Below are positions 7,713-14,699 of a DNA stretch of 64,000 bases, piece by piece (the stretch's first letter is position 1; every line of letters begins with the position of its first letter). The stretch is from Jiangella alkaliphila (lineage in GTDB: Bacteria; Actinomycetota; Actinomycetes; Jiangellales; Jiangellaceae), in NCBI RefSeq assembly GCF_900105925.1, contig NZ_LT629791.1, positions 868,001-932,000 on the forward strand. Direction: 5' to 3'. The translations under genes and the position numbers were made by a program. The notes beneath the pieces were generated by a model that saw only the letters and a list, made by a program, of their open reading frames with translations, searched no databases and was not told where the DNA came from.

Positions 7713-9203
7713 CTACCAGTGATCAAGGTCAAACGGATCAGAGTCCGCATCTACAAATTCCATAAACCGCGTAACCAACCGGCGCCCCACAACGGCGGTC
7801 GCTTGCGTGAAGGCCAGGGCCGCGGCCTCAGCGCTAGCGAGCTCCCAGGGGTACGGCCCATCTTCAGCAATCGTCCCCGGGATCAACTCCCGGACCCGAA
7901 TCGCCTGCTCTCCACGACCATAGATCACAGGCAGTCTCACGAAAGAAACTCGATCGCCATCAACAATAAGATAGATTCCGAGATAGACATGCGAGTCTAG
8001 GTGTGATCCAGGCCCACTCCGCCAAGCTATCGCCACAAGAGCGGGCGAATTAGCCGCCAGACTGAACGGCTCAATCTTCCGATCTTGCAAGAAGTCGACG
8101 TCACCCGAGTCGATTAGTTGCGACATTGGGGACCCAGCGCTAGAAACGTCGATACCAAGCTCACCGCCACTTGCCTCGCTGAGGCGCATCAAATCGCCGT
8201 GCAGGAGCTCATCTAGACTGCGGTGCATCATGGTTCCGATATCATCGACGCGCGCCCGCAGTCTCCTCGTTCGATCCGCTTCGGCACGCCGAGCATCTGC
8301 GCTGCGGCGCTCAGCTAAGCGTGAGGCCACGGCCAAAGCTTCGGCAAGGTCCTGTCGATCCTGATGTGCTGGCAGGTCCGAGGCTCCAGAAAGTATTTCG
8401 GAAATAGTATCCAGCTCATGCAGAACGACGGCCCAATCGGCGAGCCGAGCGCGAGGATCGGTATCTAACAGCCGCGCGAATAGCTCGTTTAAGCCCACTA
8501 ACAGGGGCACTCCAGTCACGCTCTCGATCCGATATCGCCGATCAATCTGCGCCTCACGAGCCGGTGGATTCGTGGCCGCGAGAATCGCCCAGGCGAGCTT
8601 CGCCCATGCATAGAAGTCAGCAGGTCGCTGATCAATCCCATCAGCGATTCCCGATTCGTTCTCGGGTGCTATGTAAAGCCGTGAACCAATCGCCTCGGCG
8701 GTCGCTGTTAACCGAACGCTCTCCTCGATGCTCAGGCAAAGCCCAAAGTCCGCCAAGAGCGGCTTGCGACCGTCAAGTAGAATATTCGATGGCTTTACGT
8801 CACGATGCGCGTAGCCTCGCTCGTGCAAGGCACGAAGGGCCGCGGCCACATCGCGGACGAGGTCGATGCCATCTTTTACACCCAGCGCTTCGGCTTCCGG
8901 CCCGACGAATTTCTGCAACGAACCCTCCATGTACCACGGCATCACAAACCACGGCCGCTCGATCGCCAGGTCTTGATCGACTATGGGCGGCACAGGCAAG
9001 GCGTGATCCGCGAGCCTAGCCATCGTCTCGACTTCACGTCTGAAGCGCTCGCGCCGGGCGGGGTTCTTGAGGCGCTTCAGCGCGTAGCTACGTCCGGCAT
9101 CCCCACGCCTTGAGACCTCATAGACCCACGCCTGGCCAGACTCGTTCAGCGCACCTCCGGCGACTCTCGGCCAGTGCTTTGGCAGCCCCATGGATACCCC
9201 CAC
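7713..9203 (-). CDS. Ser/Thr protein kinase with a C-terminal unknown domain
   Basis: 496-residue protein. The kinase domain spans about residues 10-285: a degenerate glycine loop, the ATP Lys in YALKRL (Lys43), catalytic loop HRDVKPSN (133-140), DFG (152-154) and the APEN box in place of APE. All residues needed for phosphotransfer are present. A charged coiled region (RLAERRSADARRAEADRTRRLR) leads to a C-terminal domain of about 150 residues that I do not recognise. No transmembrane helix, so unlike PknB-type receptors. The GTG start follows GAGGA by seven bases and lies three bases after the stop of the Ntn hydrolase gene, so the two form one unit. An ATG at 9191 is possible. Confidence 0.85.
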   Translation of the reverse strand: MGVSMGLPKHWPRVAGGALNESGQAWVYEVSRRGDAGRSYALKRLKNPARRERFRREVETMARLADHALPVPPIVDQDLAIERPWFVMPWYMEGSLQKFVGPEAEALGVKDGIDLVRDVAAALRALHERGYAHRDVKPSNILLDGRKPLLADFGLCLSIEESVRLTATAEAIGSRLYIAPENESGIADGIDQRPADFYAWAKLAWAILAATNPPAREAQIDRRYRIESVTGVPLLVGLNELFARLLDTDPRARLADWAVVLHELDTISEILSGASDLPAHQDRQDLAEALAVASRLAERRSADARRAEADRTRRLRARVDDIGTMMHRSLDELLHGDLMRLSEASGGELGIDVSSAGSPMSQLIDSGDVDFLQDRKIEPFSLAANSPALVAIAWRSGPGSHLDSHVYLGIYLIVDGDRVSFVRLPVIYGRGEQAIRVRELIPGTIAEDGPYPWELASAEAAALAFTQATAVVGRRLVTRFMEFVDADSDPFDLDHW

Positions 9204-9206
9204 GTG

Positions 9207-10019
9207 TTAGTCCTCTAGTGCGGTCATCTCCCGCACCGAGTAGAATCCCTTCGCGGGATCGAATATAGGTAGGCTGTTCCTCTCTCCTTGCTGCAAGGGT
9301 CGGCCAGCGAAGTGCGGAGTTGATACGCCATTGCAACTCCACATCAACTGGAAAAGCTGTGTATTCAAGTGTTTATATACTTTCCCAATCTGAGGGACCC
9401 CGCCGATACCTGGATAGCGCTCATCCCCTGTGATCTCGCACAGGATCTCGAATGGCTCCATGTCGATATTATTGCCATCGCGATCACGCTCTCGAAGTAG
9501 CAGCCTTGTTCGCCTAATGGCGTCCACGACCGCTTGCTTATTGTCTCCGGAGAAGAAGAATTTCGATTCGTTGGCGCCCAGCAGTCGACGGAAGATGAAG
9601 CGTCGATTCCCCGCGTCGAACGCCAGCCTCCACGCCTTGAATTTATCGTCTTGCCAATCATAACCCCCGAGCAAGAAGTAGTTGTCAGGCTTATCTGGGT
9701 GGCGCTGACCCACTGGCAAGGAGTGGATGGCGTCATAGGTTTGTTGAAAAACACGCAACGTGTGACCCTTTAACTTGGAAAGCGGAAGGCGGCGACTGGA
9801 GCTAAACGGGTAGTTCTCAATAGCCCTCTGCATCTGCATCAAAAGTGGGTACGCCCATTGAGTGTCGCCGGCGAACGCTATCAATGCATCCGATCGGCCA
9901 AGTTGAAAGACCTTCTGTGCGTGATCCAACGCCTGACCACCACTCAATCGACTGTCGGAGGCAATCACCAGCTCGTAATGCGAGAGTACGCGTCGCAGAT
10001 AGACGGTTAGCAGTGTCAC
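9207..10019 (-). CDS. Proteasome/HslV-like Ntn hydrolase
   Basis: 270-residue protein whose N-terminal half reads like a proteasome beta or HslV subunit. A Thr follows the initiator directly (M-T-L-L-T), then the hairpin strand VIASDSRLSGG with the Asp of the catalytic triad, QKVFQLG with the Lys33 equivalent, IAFAGDTQWAYPLL like the HslV FAGGTADA segment, and a later GGYDWQDDKFKAWRLAF strand pair. Met removal would expose Thr2 without a propeptide. The hairpin before the Asp is about four residues longer than usual. The GTG start follows AGGAG by six bases. The C-terminal 100 residues are unrecognised. Next to a kinase, it suggests a phosphorylation-linked protease or amidase, which is inference. 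Confidence 0.68.
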   Translation of the reverse strand: MTLLTVYLRRVLSHYELVIASDSRLSGGQALDHAQKVFQLGRSDALIAFAGDTQWAYPLLMQMQRAIENYPFSSSRRLPLSKLKGHTLRVFQQTYDAIHSLPVGQRHPDKPDNYFLLGGYDWQDDKFKAWRLAFDAGNRRFIFRRLLGANESKFFFSGDNKQAVVDAIRRTRLLLRERDRDGNNIDMEPFEILCEITGDERYPGIGGVPQIGKVYKHLNTQLFQLMWSCNGVSTPHFAGRPLQQGERNSLPIFDPAKGFYSVREMTALED

Positions 10020-10327
10020 AGATGGCTCCTAGAGTTCTGCACCCCTCAGACCGCGTAATCTAGCGCAAATACACCGCCAACGGCTCATCTAGGAATGAAC
10101 GGTCCCGCGGATGCTTCAGGTCCACGTCGGTGCGCGCGTCCGCCCGCGATCGTCCAGCCCTGCTGAGGCGCTGCCGGCGTCACCCACCAACGGTCCGCCG
10201 CAAGCATTGGTCCCCGGTCCGTGGCATCGCATTCATCGCCCGATACCAGAGTCACTGACGCCATTGCCATGCCTTGCCACGACGTCCGCGCCGTGCATTG
10301 CCGGACTGAGCTATTGAGGATCAAGCC

Positions 10328-10453
10328 GCGCGCTGCGCGCGCCGTGCCCGCCCGGCCTCCGGGCCGGGCGTGCGGCCTGGCGGCCGTTCCGGGCCCTGTC
10401 AGCCGGCGGGCACGTTTCACGTCCGGCATCAGCTCGCCGAGCTGCTTCGGCAG
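10328..10453. other. Hairpin-rich non-coding segment in AICE cargo
   Basis: Within the gene-free stretch 10020-10626 this part holds several perfect hairpins. GCGCGC-TGC-GCGCGC lies at 10328-10342; a 9-bp stem with loop TCCG at 10349-10370; CAGCTC-GCC-GAGCTG at 10430-10444; and CTGC-TTCG-GCAG at 10442-10453. A longer-range alternative pairs CGTGCCCGCC (10343-10352) with its complement at 10405-10414. Reading frames through it are arginine/alanine-rich and look like shadows. Bases 10020-10327 show nothing I recognise except the Ntn gene's ribosome site. Confidence 0.5.
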
Positions 10454-10468
10454 CCCACGGTTGGGGGA

Positions 10469-10601
10469 CGTCGTCCTCATAGCGGCCATTCTCTGGCCTC
10501 CGCTCCACGCCTCAAGGGCGCCTTCGGCGTCACTACGTGATCGCTACGCGACCCTTGACCCACTCCGCTTCAGCCAACGACCGGCTGCTATGAGGACGAC
10601 G
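10469..10601. ncRNA. Putative structured element: outer stem enclosing a contiguous cloverleaf
   Basis: A perfect 15-bp inverted repeat (CGTCGTCCTCATAGC at 10469-10483, complement at 10587-10601) closes the element. Inside, GGCCA-TTCTC-TGGCC forms a hairpin at 10484-10498. At 10512-10558 a 7-bp stem (TCAAGGG/CCCTTGA) encloses three 4-bp hairpins with loops TTC, TAC and TAC at 10519-10529, 10530-10540 and 10541-10551. There is no unpaired base between any of these four stems. It could be an RNA, a cruciform recognised as DNA, or the remnant of a small mobile repeat. The structure is read directly; the class is unknown, so the ncRNA label is provisional. Confidence 0.45.
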
Positions 10602-10626
10602 CCTCAGGCTGAGGGCCTTCAGACAC

Positions 10627-11070
10627 TCATACCCCCACGAGAGCCGAGCCTGTCACCAACCTTGCCGTCACCGCGTGCCATTGAGGCTTTCGCTCGCTAC
10701 GTACTAGTGCTTCTGTCCGAAGTGACCCGTGAGCCTGATCACGTGGTAGTTGAACCTCCACTGGGTCTTCTATCACACCAGAATGCGTGGTCCGGGCCAA
10801 TGCTGCCGTGAACTGTGCCAGAAAATGAGTCTCCCGGTCGTACAGATCGTCCAGGGCAAGTCCGTGTCGTAGAGCGAGGAACCATAACGAGACGGAGCAG
10901 CCGTCGCCGTCTCGATAACGGAATACCCCTGGGGCGAGCCCGGGCTCCTTTGTGGCGGTATCTGGCGCGATCAGATTTGAGTCAGTGCGGGAAACACGAT
11001 GATATATAAGCTCATCATCTGCAATACTCGGGTGATCCCAGACCCAACCGACTTCATCAGGCTCGTTCAT
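10627..11070 (-). CDS. Third gene of a TIGR04255-linked cassette, unknown function
   Basis: 147-residue soluble protein without a recognised catalytic motif. It starts with an acidic, Trp-containing segment (MNEPDEVGWVWDHPSI), then LIYHRVSRTDSN, GVFRYRDGDGCSVSLWF, a helical ALRHGLALDDLYDRETHFLAQFTAALAR, and ends with IEDPVEVQLPRDQAHGSL. That order (start region, SV-strand, helix, DP...AH) resembles small proteins often found near TIGR04255-type genes, as far as I recall. It overlaps the 3' end of the middle gene by 14 bases, so the three genes form one operon. Codon use is less GC-rich than in the AICE core. Confidence 0.65.
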   Translation of the reverse strand: MNEPDEVGWVWDHPSIADDELIYHRVSRTDSNLIAPDTATKEPGLAPGVFRYRDGDGCSVSLWFLALRHGLALDDLYDRETHFLAQFTAALARTTHSGVIEDPVEVQLPRDQAHGSLRTEALVRSERKPQWHAVTARLVTGSALVGV

Positions 11071-11647
11071 GGAACAAATCTCGCCAGCCGGGATTCATTC
11101 GCTCAGTATCTTTATACACCTGCCCTAGCGCAATTTTCAGCTCGCGCCGTGGGAGCGAGGCGAAGCTACCCTCACATGTAACCTCGCCGTCGCTCTGGGC
11201 GATACGAACGTAGATGTTCCCGAACGATGGGACGGCGATATAAACAGTTCGGCCATTCGCCCGCCAGAAGAGGACCACATCACCATCGTCGACGCTCATA
11301 TATGGGTAGATACTAAGAGGCGGCAAGACCAAGCGCGCGACGGCAATGGCTCGATGGGTCGCCCGATCCGCCTCGTGATCCTCGCGAGCGAGTGCTCGGG
11401 AGACAAGCCGCATATACCTAAGCGTCTGTTCGATATTGGATGTGTCATCCTTAAAGGGTTCGTCCCACGTGCTAGGCAGCTCTTGCACCTTCTCGTTGGT
11501 CGCCGGCCGAGCGTGCCCGTGTACATATGAGTTTCGGAACCGATTTAGCAACTGATCCCGGTCGGGAGGCGCTTCTGTTGGCTGAACCTTGCTTGAAGGA
11601 AGCCACTCTTGCTGATTCTCGCATAACTCGTCGTACGCAACACTCAT
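11057..11647 (-). CDS. Middle gene of a TIGR04255-linked cassette, unknown function
   Basis: 196-residue soluble protein, unrecognised. The N-terminal 70 residues are polar and probably flexible (SSKVQPTEAPPDRDQLL). The C-terminal half has a beta-rich pattern, DGDVVLFWRANGRTVYIAVPSF then NIYVRIAQSDGEVTCEGSF, that looks like a compact domain. No catalytic motif, membrane segment or signal peptide is visible. Its start overlaps the stop of the TIGR04255-type gene by four bases (ATGA) and its end overlaps the next gene, so all three products are probably made together and may form a complex. Confidence 0.65.
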   Translation of the reverse strand: MSVAYDELCENQQEWLPSSKVQPTEAPPDRDQLLNRFRNSYVHGHARPATNEKVQELPSTWDEPFKDDTSNIEQTLRYMRLVSRALAREDHEADRATHRAIAVARLVLPPLSIYPYMSVDDGDVVLFWRANGRTVYIAVPSFGNIYVRIAQSDGEVTCEGSFASLPRRELKIALGQVYKDTERMNPGWRDLFHERA

Positions 11648-12474
11648 GCCCGCCGCCCCCAGACCTCGTGCATCTTATCCGAACTCGATTTCAGGAACTC
11701 TTCAATGATGTAACCGTGTGCGCGCGCCAGTAGCTGCTCAACGGTCACCTCATTGTCGTCACCCCTAAAGCTTCTTGCGATCACCGTAAGCTCAGTACCC
11801 CCCTCGGCAAGCGGATCAAGTTCGAGCGCCACGTCATCCGACATCGGCACACGATCCACCTCAATGTCCCGACGGTATCGAATTCCGATGTAGACCGGGT
11901 CCGCCAGGGCGGGACTAACGGCCTCATCAATCTGCCACCCTGAAACCAATCCAGTCAGATAGTCCGCCGACGCGATCTGTGGAATCTCGTTGCGATAGTT
12001 GAGCTGCACATGCATTACACGAATCTCATTCCCCGATTCGCTTAGCACAGCGCCTAGCTCTTGATACCGCTTAAGAAGTTCCTCTCGCAAGGCTGGAAAG
12101 CCCGGGTAGGCCGTGCCTTCATTGCCGGATTCGAAACGCCATAGAACCTCAAGGCGGTCCGCCTGAAAGCTGACCATTCGACCAGATCGCTCATTAGAAT
12201 ACATAAGATATGGAGCGGGCCAGAAAGGACTGTCTTCGTCGTGCTCCGCGTTATAAATGCGTGGTTCAGGTGGAAATTCAAGAACGATTGGATAGTCACC
12301 TAAAAGGTTCTGGCCAAACTTCAAGAAGAGAGTGGATGACACTCTCGAAGAAGTAGTAAATCCGACGGTAATGGTCACGTCTCGAATTGGCGGGTCCGAG
12401 AACTCGACAGACTCGCCCGACTCGGTGCCCCCCGACACGTCATGCGTCGCCATAACCGGAGCGTACCCAACCAT
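11644..12474 (-). CDS. TIGR04255-family protein
   Basis: 276-residue protein that fits the sporadic TIGR04255 family, as far as I can judge from pattern: an N-terminal FSDPPIRDVTITVGF strand, a central VSFQADRLEVLWRF strand pair, and a C-terminal helix LLARAHGYIIEEFLKSSSDKMHEVWGRR, the usual ending of the family. The role of the family is unknown; its members are patchily distributed and often sit on mobile DNA. The gene begins a three-gene overlapping operon. ATG at 12474 is used; an ATG 21 bases later (MATHDV) is also possible. Lower GC than the AICE core suggests separate acquisition. Confidence 0.62.
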   Translation of the reverse strand: MVGYAPVMATHDVSGGTESGESVEFSDPPIRDVTITVGFTTSSRVSSTLFLKFGQNLLGDYPIVLEFPPEPRIYNAEHDEDSPFWPAPYLMYSNERSGRMVSFQADRLEVLWRFESGNEGTAYPGFPALREELLKRYQELGAVLSESGNEIRVMHVQLNYRNEIPQIASADYLTGLVSGWQIDEAVSPALADPVYIGIRYRRDIEVDRVPMSDDVALELDPLAEGGTELTVIARSFRGDDNEVTVEQLLARAHGYIIEEFLKSSSDKMHEVWGRRA

Positions 12475-12728
12475 GACGAGGTTGGCTACGACCTAACTGA
12501 TCTTCGAACCACATCAGAGATCGTGCCCACCGGCCAGGATGACGCACGGCCTAACACAGAAGACGGTGCCATCACCGGCGCACGCCGCGCGTGTTCGCCA
12601 CGCTCTTGACATGCACTGACACGGCCACGTGCGGAAGTGGTCCTGCTCCCGGGTTCCCACGATGCCGCCTGTGGCCAGTGCAGGGGCCTTGGACCCGCCA
12701 CCACGACAGCCGCCCATGTGTCAGCTGA
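12475..12728. other. Gene-free stretch upstream of the TIGR04255 cassette
   Basis: About 250 bases separate the start of the three-gene cassette from the end of the antitoxin gene. I see no credible gene, strong hairpin or tRNA here. The short minus-strand frames through it have arginine/threonine-rich shadow composition. It presumably holds the promoter of the minus-strand cassette near 12480-12540, but no clear -10/-35 pair is recognisable. Confidence 0.4.
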
Positions 12729-13070
12729 TTACCTGACGGTGATGCTGTGGCCGGGGAAGTCCGCGACGATGCGGATGCGACCGCCGAGGGCAGCGACGTA
12801 GCGACTGATGGTGTCGACCTCGGTGCGGGTGAGGTCGCCCCGCTCGATCTCGCTAACGCGCTTCTGGCTGACGCCCATGTCGCGGGCGACCTCGGTCTGG
12901 GTGCGGTGCTGCTCGCGCCGGATCTCGGCCAGGCGGTACGCGGCTTCCTCCGCCTCCAGCTCGGCACGTGCCTGAGCCACCGCGGCCTCGTCAACGTTCA
13001 GCTTCGCGCGGGTCTCGGCCCACGTCGGCCAGCGCGCAGTGCTGGTCGTGGTCTCGATCTCCTGAGTCAT
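12729..13070 (-). CDS. higA: XRE-family antitoxin (HigA-like)
   Basis: 113-residue protein. A Glu/Ala-rich coiled region (about residues 15-60) is followed by an HTH_3 domain: HRTQTEVARDMGVSQKRVSEIERGDL, with the recognition helix in SQKRVSEIE, and a C-terminal strand GGRIRIVADFPG. This layout is typical of antitoxins paired with HigB/RelE toxins encoded just upstream. It starts eight bases after the toxin stop on the same strand, the inverted toxin-first order of hig loci. It should neutralise the toxin and repress the operon. ATG at 13070 chosen over the longer frame because the preceding residues overlap the toxin gene. Confidence 0.82.
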   Translation of the reverse strand: MTQEIETTTSTARWPTWAETRAKLNVDEAAVAQARAELEAEEAAYRLAEIRREQHRTQTEVARDMGVSQKRVSEIERGDLTRTEVDTISRYVAALGGRIRIVADFPGHSITVR

Positions 13071-13078
13071 CTCGCCGC

Positions 13079-13429
13079 CTACGCCTTTCCCTCGTCGAGC
13101 ATGGTCAGCCACTCGTCGTATCGATCGTCCGCGAGCGGGACGGACGCCTTGTACCAGCGCTCCCAATCGCCTCGCTTGTCGCCGGCCACCAGGAGGATCG
13201 CGGCGCGCCGTGGATCGAACACGAACAAGATCCGTACCGTGCGCGCACGCAGCTCCTTCATGTTGTGGTGCCGGCTGCCTTTGATGCTGTCCACCGTCGG
13301 TCGCCCCAGTGCAGGCCCGTCCTCGGTCAATCGATCAATGGCTGCGGTGACGGTCACCGCGGTCGTTCCAGACAGGCCCTCCAACCACTTGGCGACCTCC
13401 GGGTGTTCGTGAATCACCCAGGCACCCAT
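13079..13429 (-). CDS. higB: HigB/RelE-superfamily toxin
   Basis: 116-residue basic protein of the phage-derived Gp49-like/HigB type. It begins WVIHEHPEVAKWLEGL, continues with GRPTVDSIKGSRHHNMKELR, then VRILFVFDPRRAAILLVAGDK and ends WYKASVPLADDRYDEWL. The central RILFVFDP and ILLVAGDK strands are the usual RelE-fold core. Such toxins cleave mRNA on the ribosome. With the adjacent antitoxin it probably stabilises the AICE. The start follows GTGAGG on the minus strand. Confidence 0.82.
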   Translation of the reverse strand: MGAWVIHEHPEVAKWLEGLSGTTAVTVTAAIDRLTEDGPALGRPTVDSIKGSRHHNMKELRARTVRILFVFDPRRAAILLVAGDKRGDWERWYKASVPLADDRYDEWLTMLDEGKA

Positions 13430-13514
13430 TCAATATACCTCACAACTTCTAGTAGGTAGGCGGTATCGCGTCGCGCCCGGCCATCGCCGGGCGACCCATC
13501 CGATGGACCCGGTT

Positions 13515-13577
13515 ACGGCGGCCGGCTCGTCACTCGTCCCGGCATCAAGGAAGCCGAAACAACGAGCCGGCCGCCGT
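13515..13577. repeat. 16-bp perfect inverted repeat
   Basis: ACGGCGGCCGGCTCGT at 13515-13530 is exactly complementary to 13562-13577, with a 31-base spacer. It lies between the stop of the minus-strand 101-residue gene (13608) and the toxin gene's start (13429). A bidirectional or minus-strand terminator insulating the toxin-antitoxin pair is the simplest reading. A smaller hairpin, GCCCGGC-CATC-GCCGGGC, lies nearby at about 13477-13494. Confidence 0.55.
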
Positions 13578-13607
13578 CACGGAGCCGCTAGCGATCAGTC
13601 ACGCCGG

Positions 13608-13913
13608 TCACGGACTCGTCCCGCCCAGCTCGGTCGCCCGTTCGGCTGCATCGGTCAGCGCGGCCGCGATCTCGGGCACGGACGCGGCGGCGAACAGGTA
13701 GCCGGCGGTCGACGCCCAGGGGGTGGTGACCGTTAGCTCAACACCGACCGAGGCCCGCGGCTGGACGCGTTGGGCGATGTTGATGCCGACCAGGCCAGCA
13801 CCACGCTCCCCGCCTTTCACCGACGCCACGTACCGGCGATGGACGGCGTGCGTGCCGGTCTCGTCGCACCACCGCACCGGACACTCGACATTGCGCCCCG
13901 CAGTCGCGCTCAC
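13608..13913 (-). CDS. Small protein with a CxxxxC motif, unknown
   Basis: 101 residues from a GTG overlapping the upstream stop (GTGA). The N-terminus has VECPVRWCDETGTHAVH, a possible metal site, followed by beta-strand-like INIAQRVQPRASVGVELTV and an alanine-rich helical C-terminus (AAASVPEIAAALTDAAERATEL). Related small proteins of actinobacterial plasmids and phages carry the C-P-x-x-W-C opening, as far as I recall, but no function is known. A longer frame upstream overlaps the 183-residue gene and is rejected. Probably expressed with that gene. Confidence 0.68.
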   Translation of the reverse strand: MSATAGRNVECPVRWCDETGTHAVHRRYVASVKGGERGAGLVGINIAQRVQPRASVGVELTVTTPWASTAGYLFAAASVPEIAAALTDAAERATELGGTSP

Positions 13914-14461
13914 GACCGGCGCTCCAGCTCGGCCGTGAAGAGCTGCCTGACGTCTTCCAGCGACGAGCGCAGCTCGGCCAGATGGTCGGCCAACTCCGGG
14001 ATGCCGGACAGCCTCTCCGCGTTCTGCTCGACCAGGTCGACGGAGCGTTCCAGCGTCTCCATGTGGACCTCGACAGCGAGCGCCCGGCCCGCACCAGGCG
14101 ACAGCTTCCCGCGGTAGCCGATCACGAACCCGCCCCACCGGCGATACAGCCGATCCAGGCGTTCGATGATCTGCTCGTCGGTCATACCCGGCAGGTACGC
14201 CCGAGCATCGGACAGGATCTTCGGGGTCCAGCCGGCCCGCTGAGCGATGGCGCCGATGCGGTGCATCTCGTCGGCCAGCTGGTACGCCTCGATCGCCGTG
14301 ATGGCGAACTGTGCGCGCTGCTTGGTGTCCTCCAGCTCGATCTTGATGTCGATCGTCGGGCCTTCCTCGTCGTGGTAGACGACGATCTCCCCGACCTCGT
14401 GATGCACGAATGGTGCGCGGGTGATGATCTCCCGCTGCTTCGGCTTCGGTACGGTGACCAT
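13910..14461 (-). CDS. AICE-end protein of unknown function
   Basis: 183-residue soluble protein, largely helical and charged. It has an N-terminal beta segment EVGEIVVYHDEEGPTIDIKI, a helical middle with MTDEQIIERLDRLYRRWGGF, and a C-terminal coil-like segment (LERSVDLVEQNAERLSGI, ELADHLAELRSSLEDV). The codon bias is that of the AICE core, not of the cargo. It is the first gene of a two-gene minus-strand unit at the right end of the element, with the attachment site 240 bases upstream. No family recognised. Confidence 0.7.
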   Translation of the reverse strand: MVTVPKPKQREIITRAPFVHHEVGEIVVYHDEEGPTIDIKIELEDTKQRAQFAITAIEAYQLADEMHRIGAIAQRAGWTPKILSDARAYLPGMTDEQIIERLDRLYRRWGGFVIGYRGKLSPGAGRALAVEVHMETLERSVDLVEQNAERLSGIPELADHLAELRSSLEDVRQLFTAELERRS

Positions 14462-14497
14462 GGGTCTCTCCCTGGTGACTTCAGGTTGGGATCAAGT

Positions 14498-14528
14498 CCC
14501 CGGACCGGTGTTGACGCACCGGCCGGGG
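14498..14528. repeat. Bulged inverted repeat near the right end of the AICE
   Basis: CCCCGGACCGGTG pairs with CACCGGCCGGGG across the loop TTGACG, giving a 12-bp stem with one bulged A. It lies just upstream of the 183-residue gene's start on the minus strand, where it could act as an operator, attenuator or terminator. No further function is visible between it and the attachment site. Confidence 0.4.
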
Positions 14529-14699
14529 GCGACTAACTGATGAGGCAGATCCCGCCACCAGGCGGACCACGAGCCCGCCGCTCTGGTCTCAGTTGTGGTC
14601 TCATTCGGGTATGTTCAGGCCCGTCCATAGCACAAGAAGGTGCTACCCATCGTCTGCAGGTCGGACGGTTCTGGATACAGACAAATGCCTGGTCACGGG

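Noticed and set aside
10085-10489. Minus-strand frame of 134 codons across the structured non-coding region
   Set aside because: It lacks a ribosome site, is Arg/Ala/Pro-rich and runs through dense hairpins; hairpin DNA with open GC-rich frames explains it. A small conserved protein in its first part cannot be fully excluded.
13608-14138. Longer version (176 codons) of the small Cys-containing gene
   Set aside because: Its first 75 codons are antisense-like and overlap the 183-residue gene in another frame; the GTG at 13913 with a GTGA overlap fits better.
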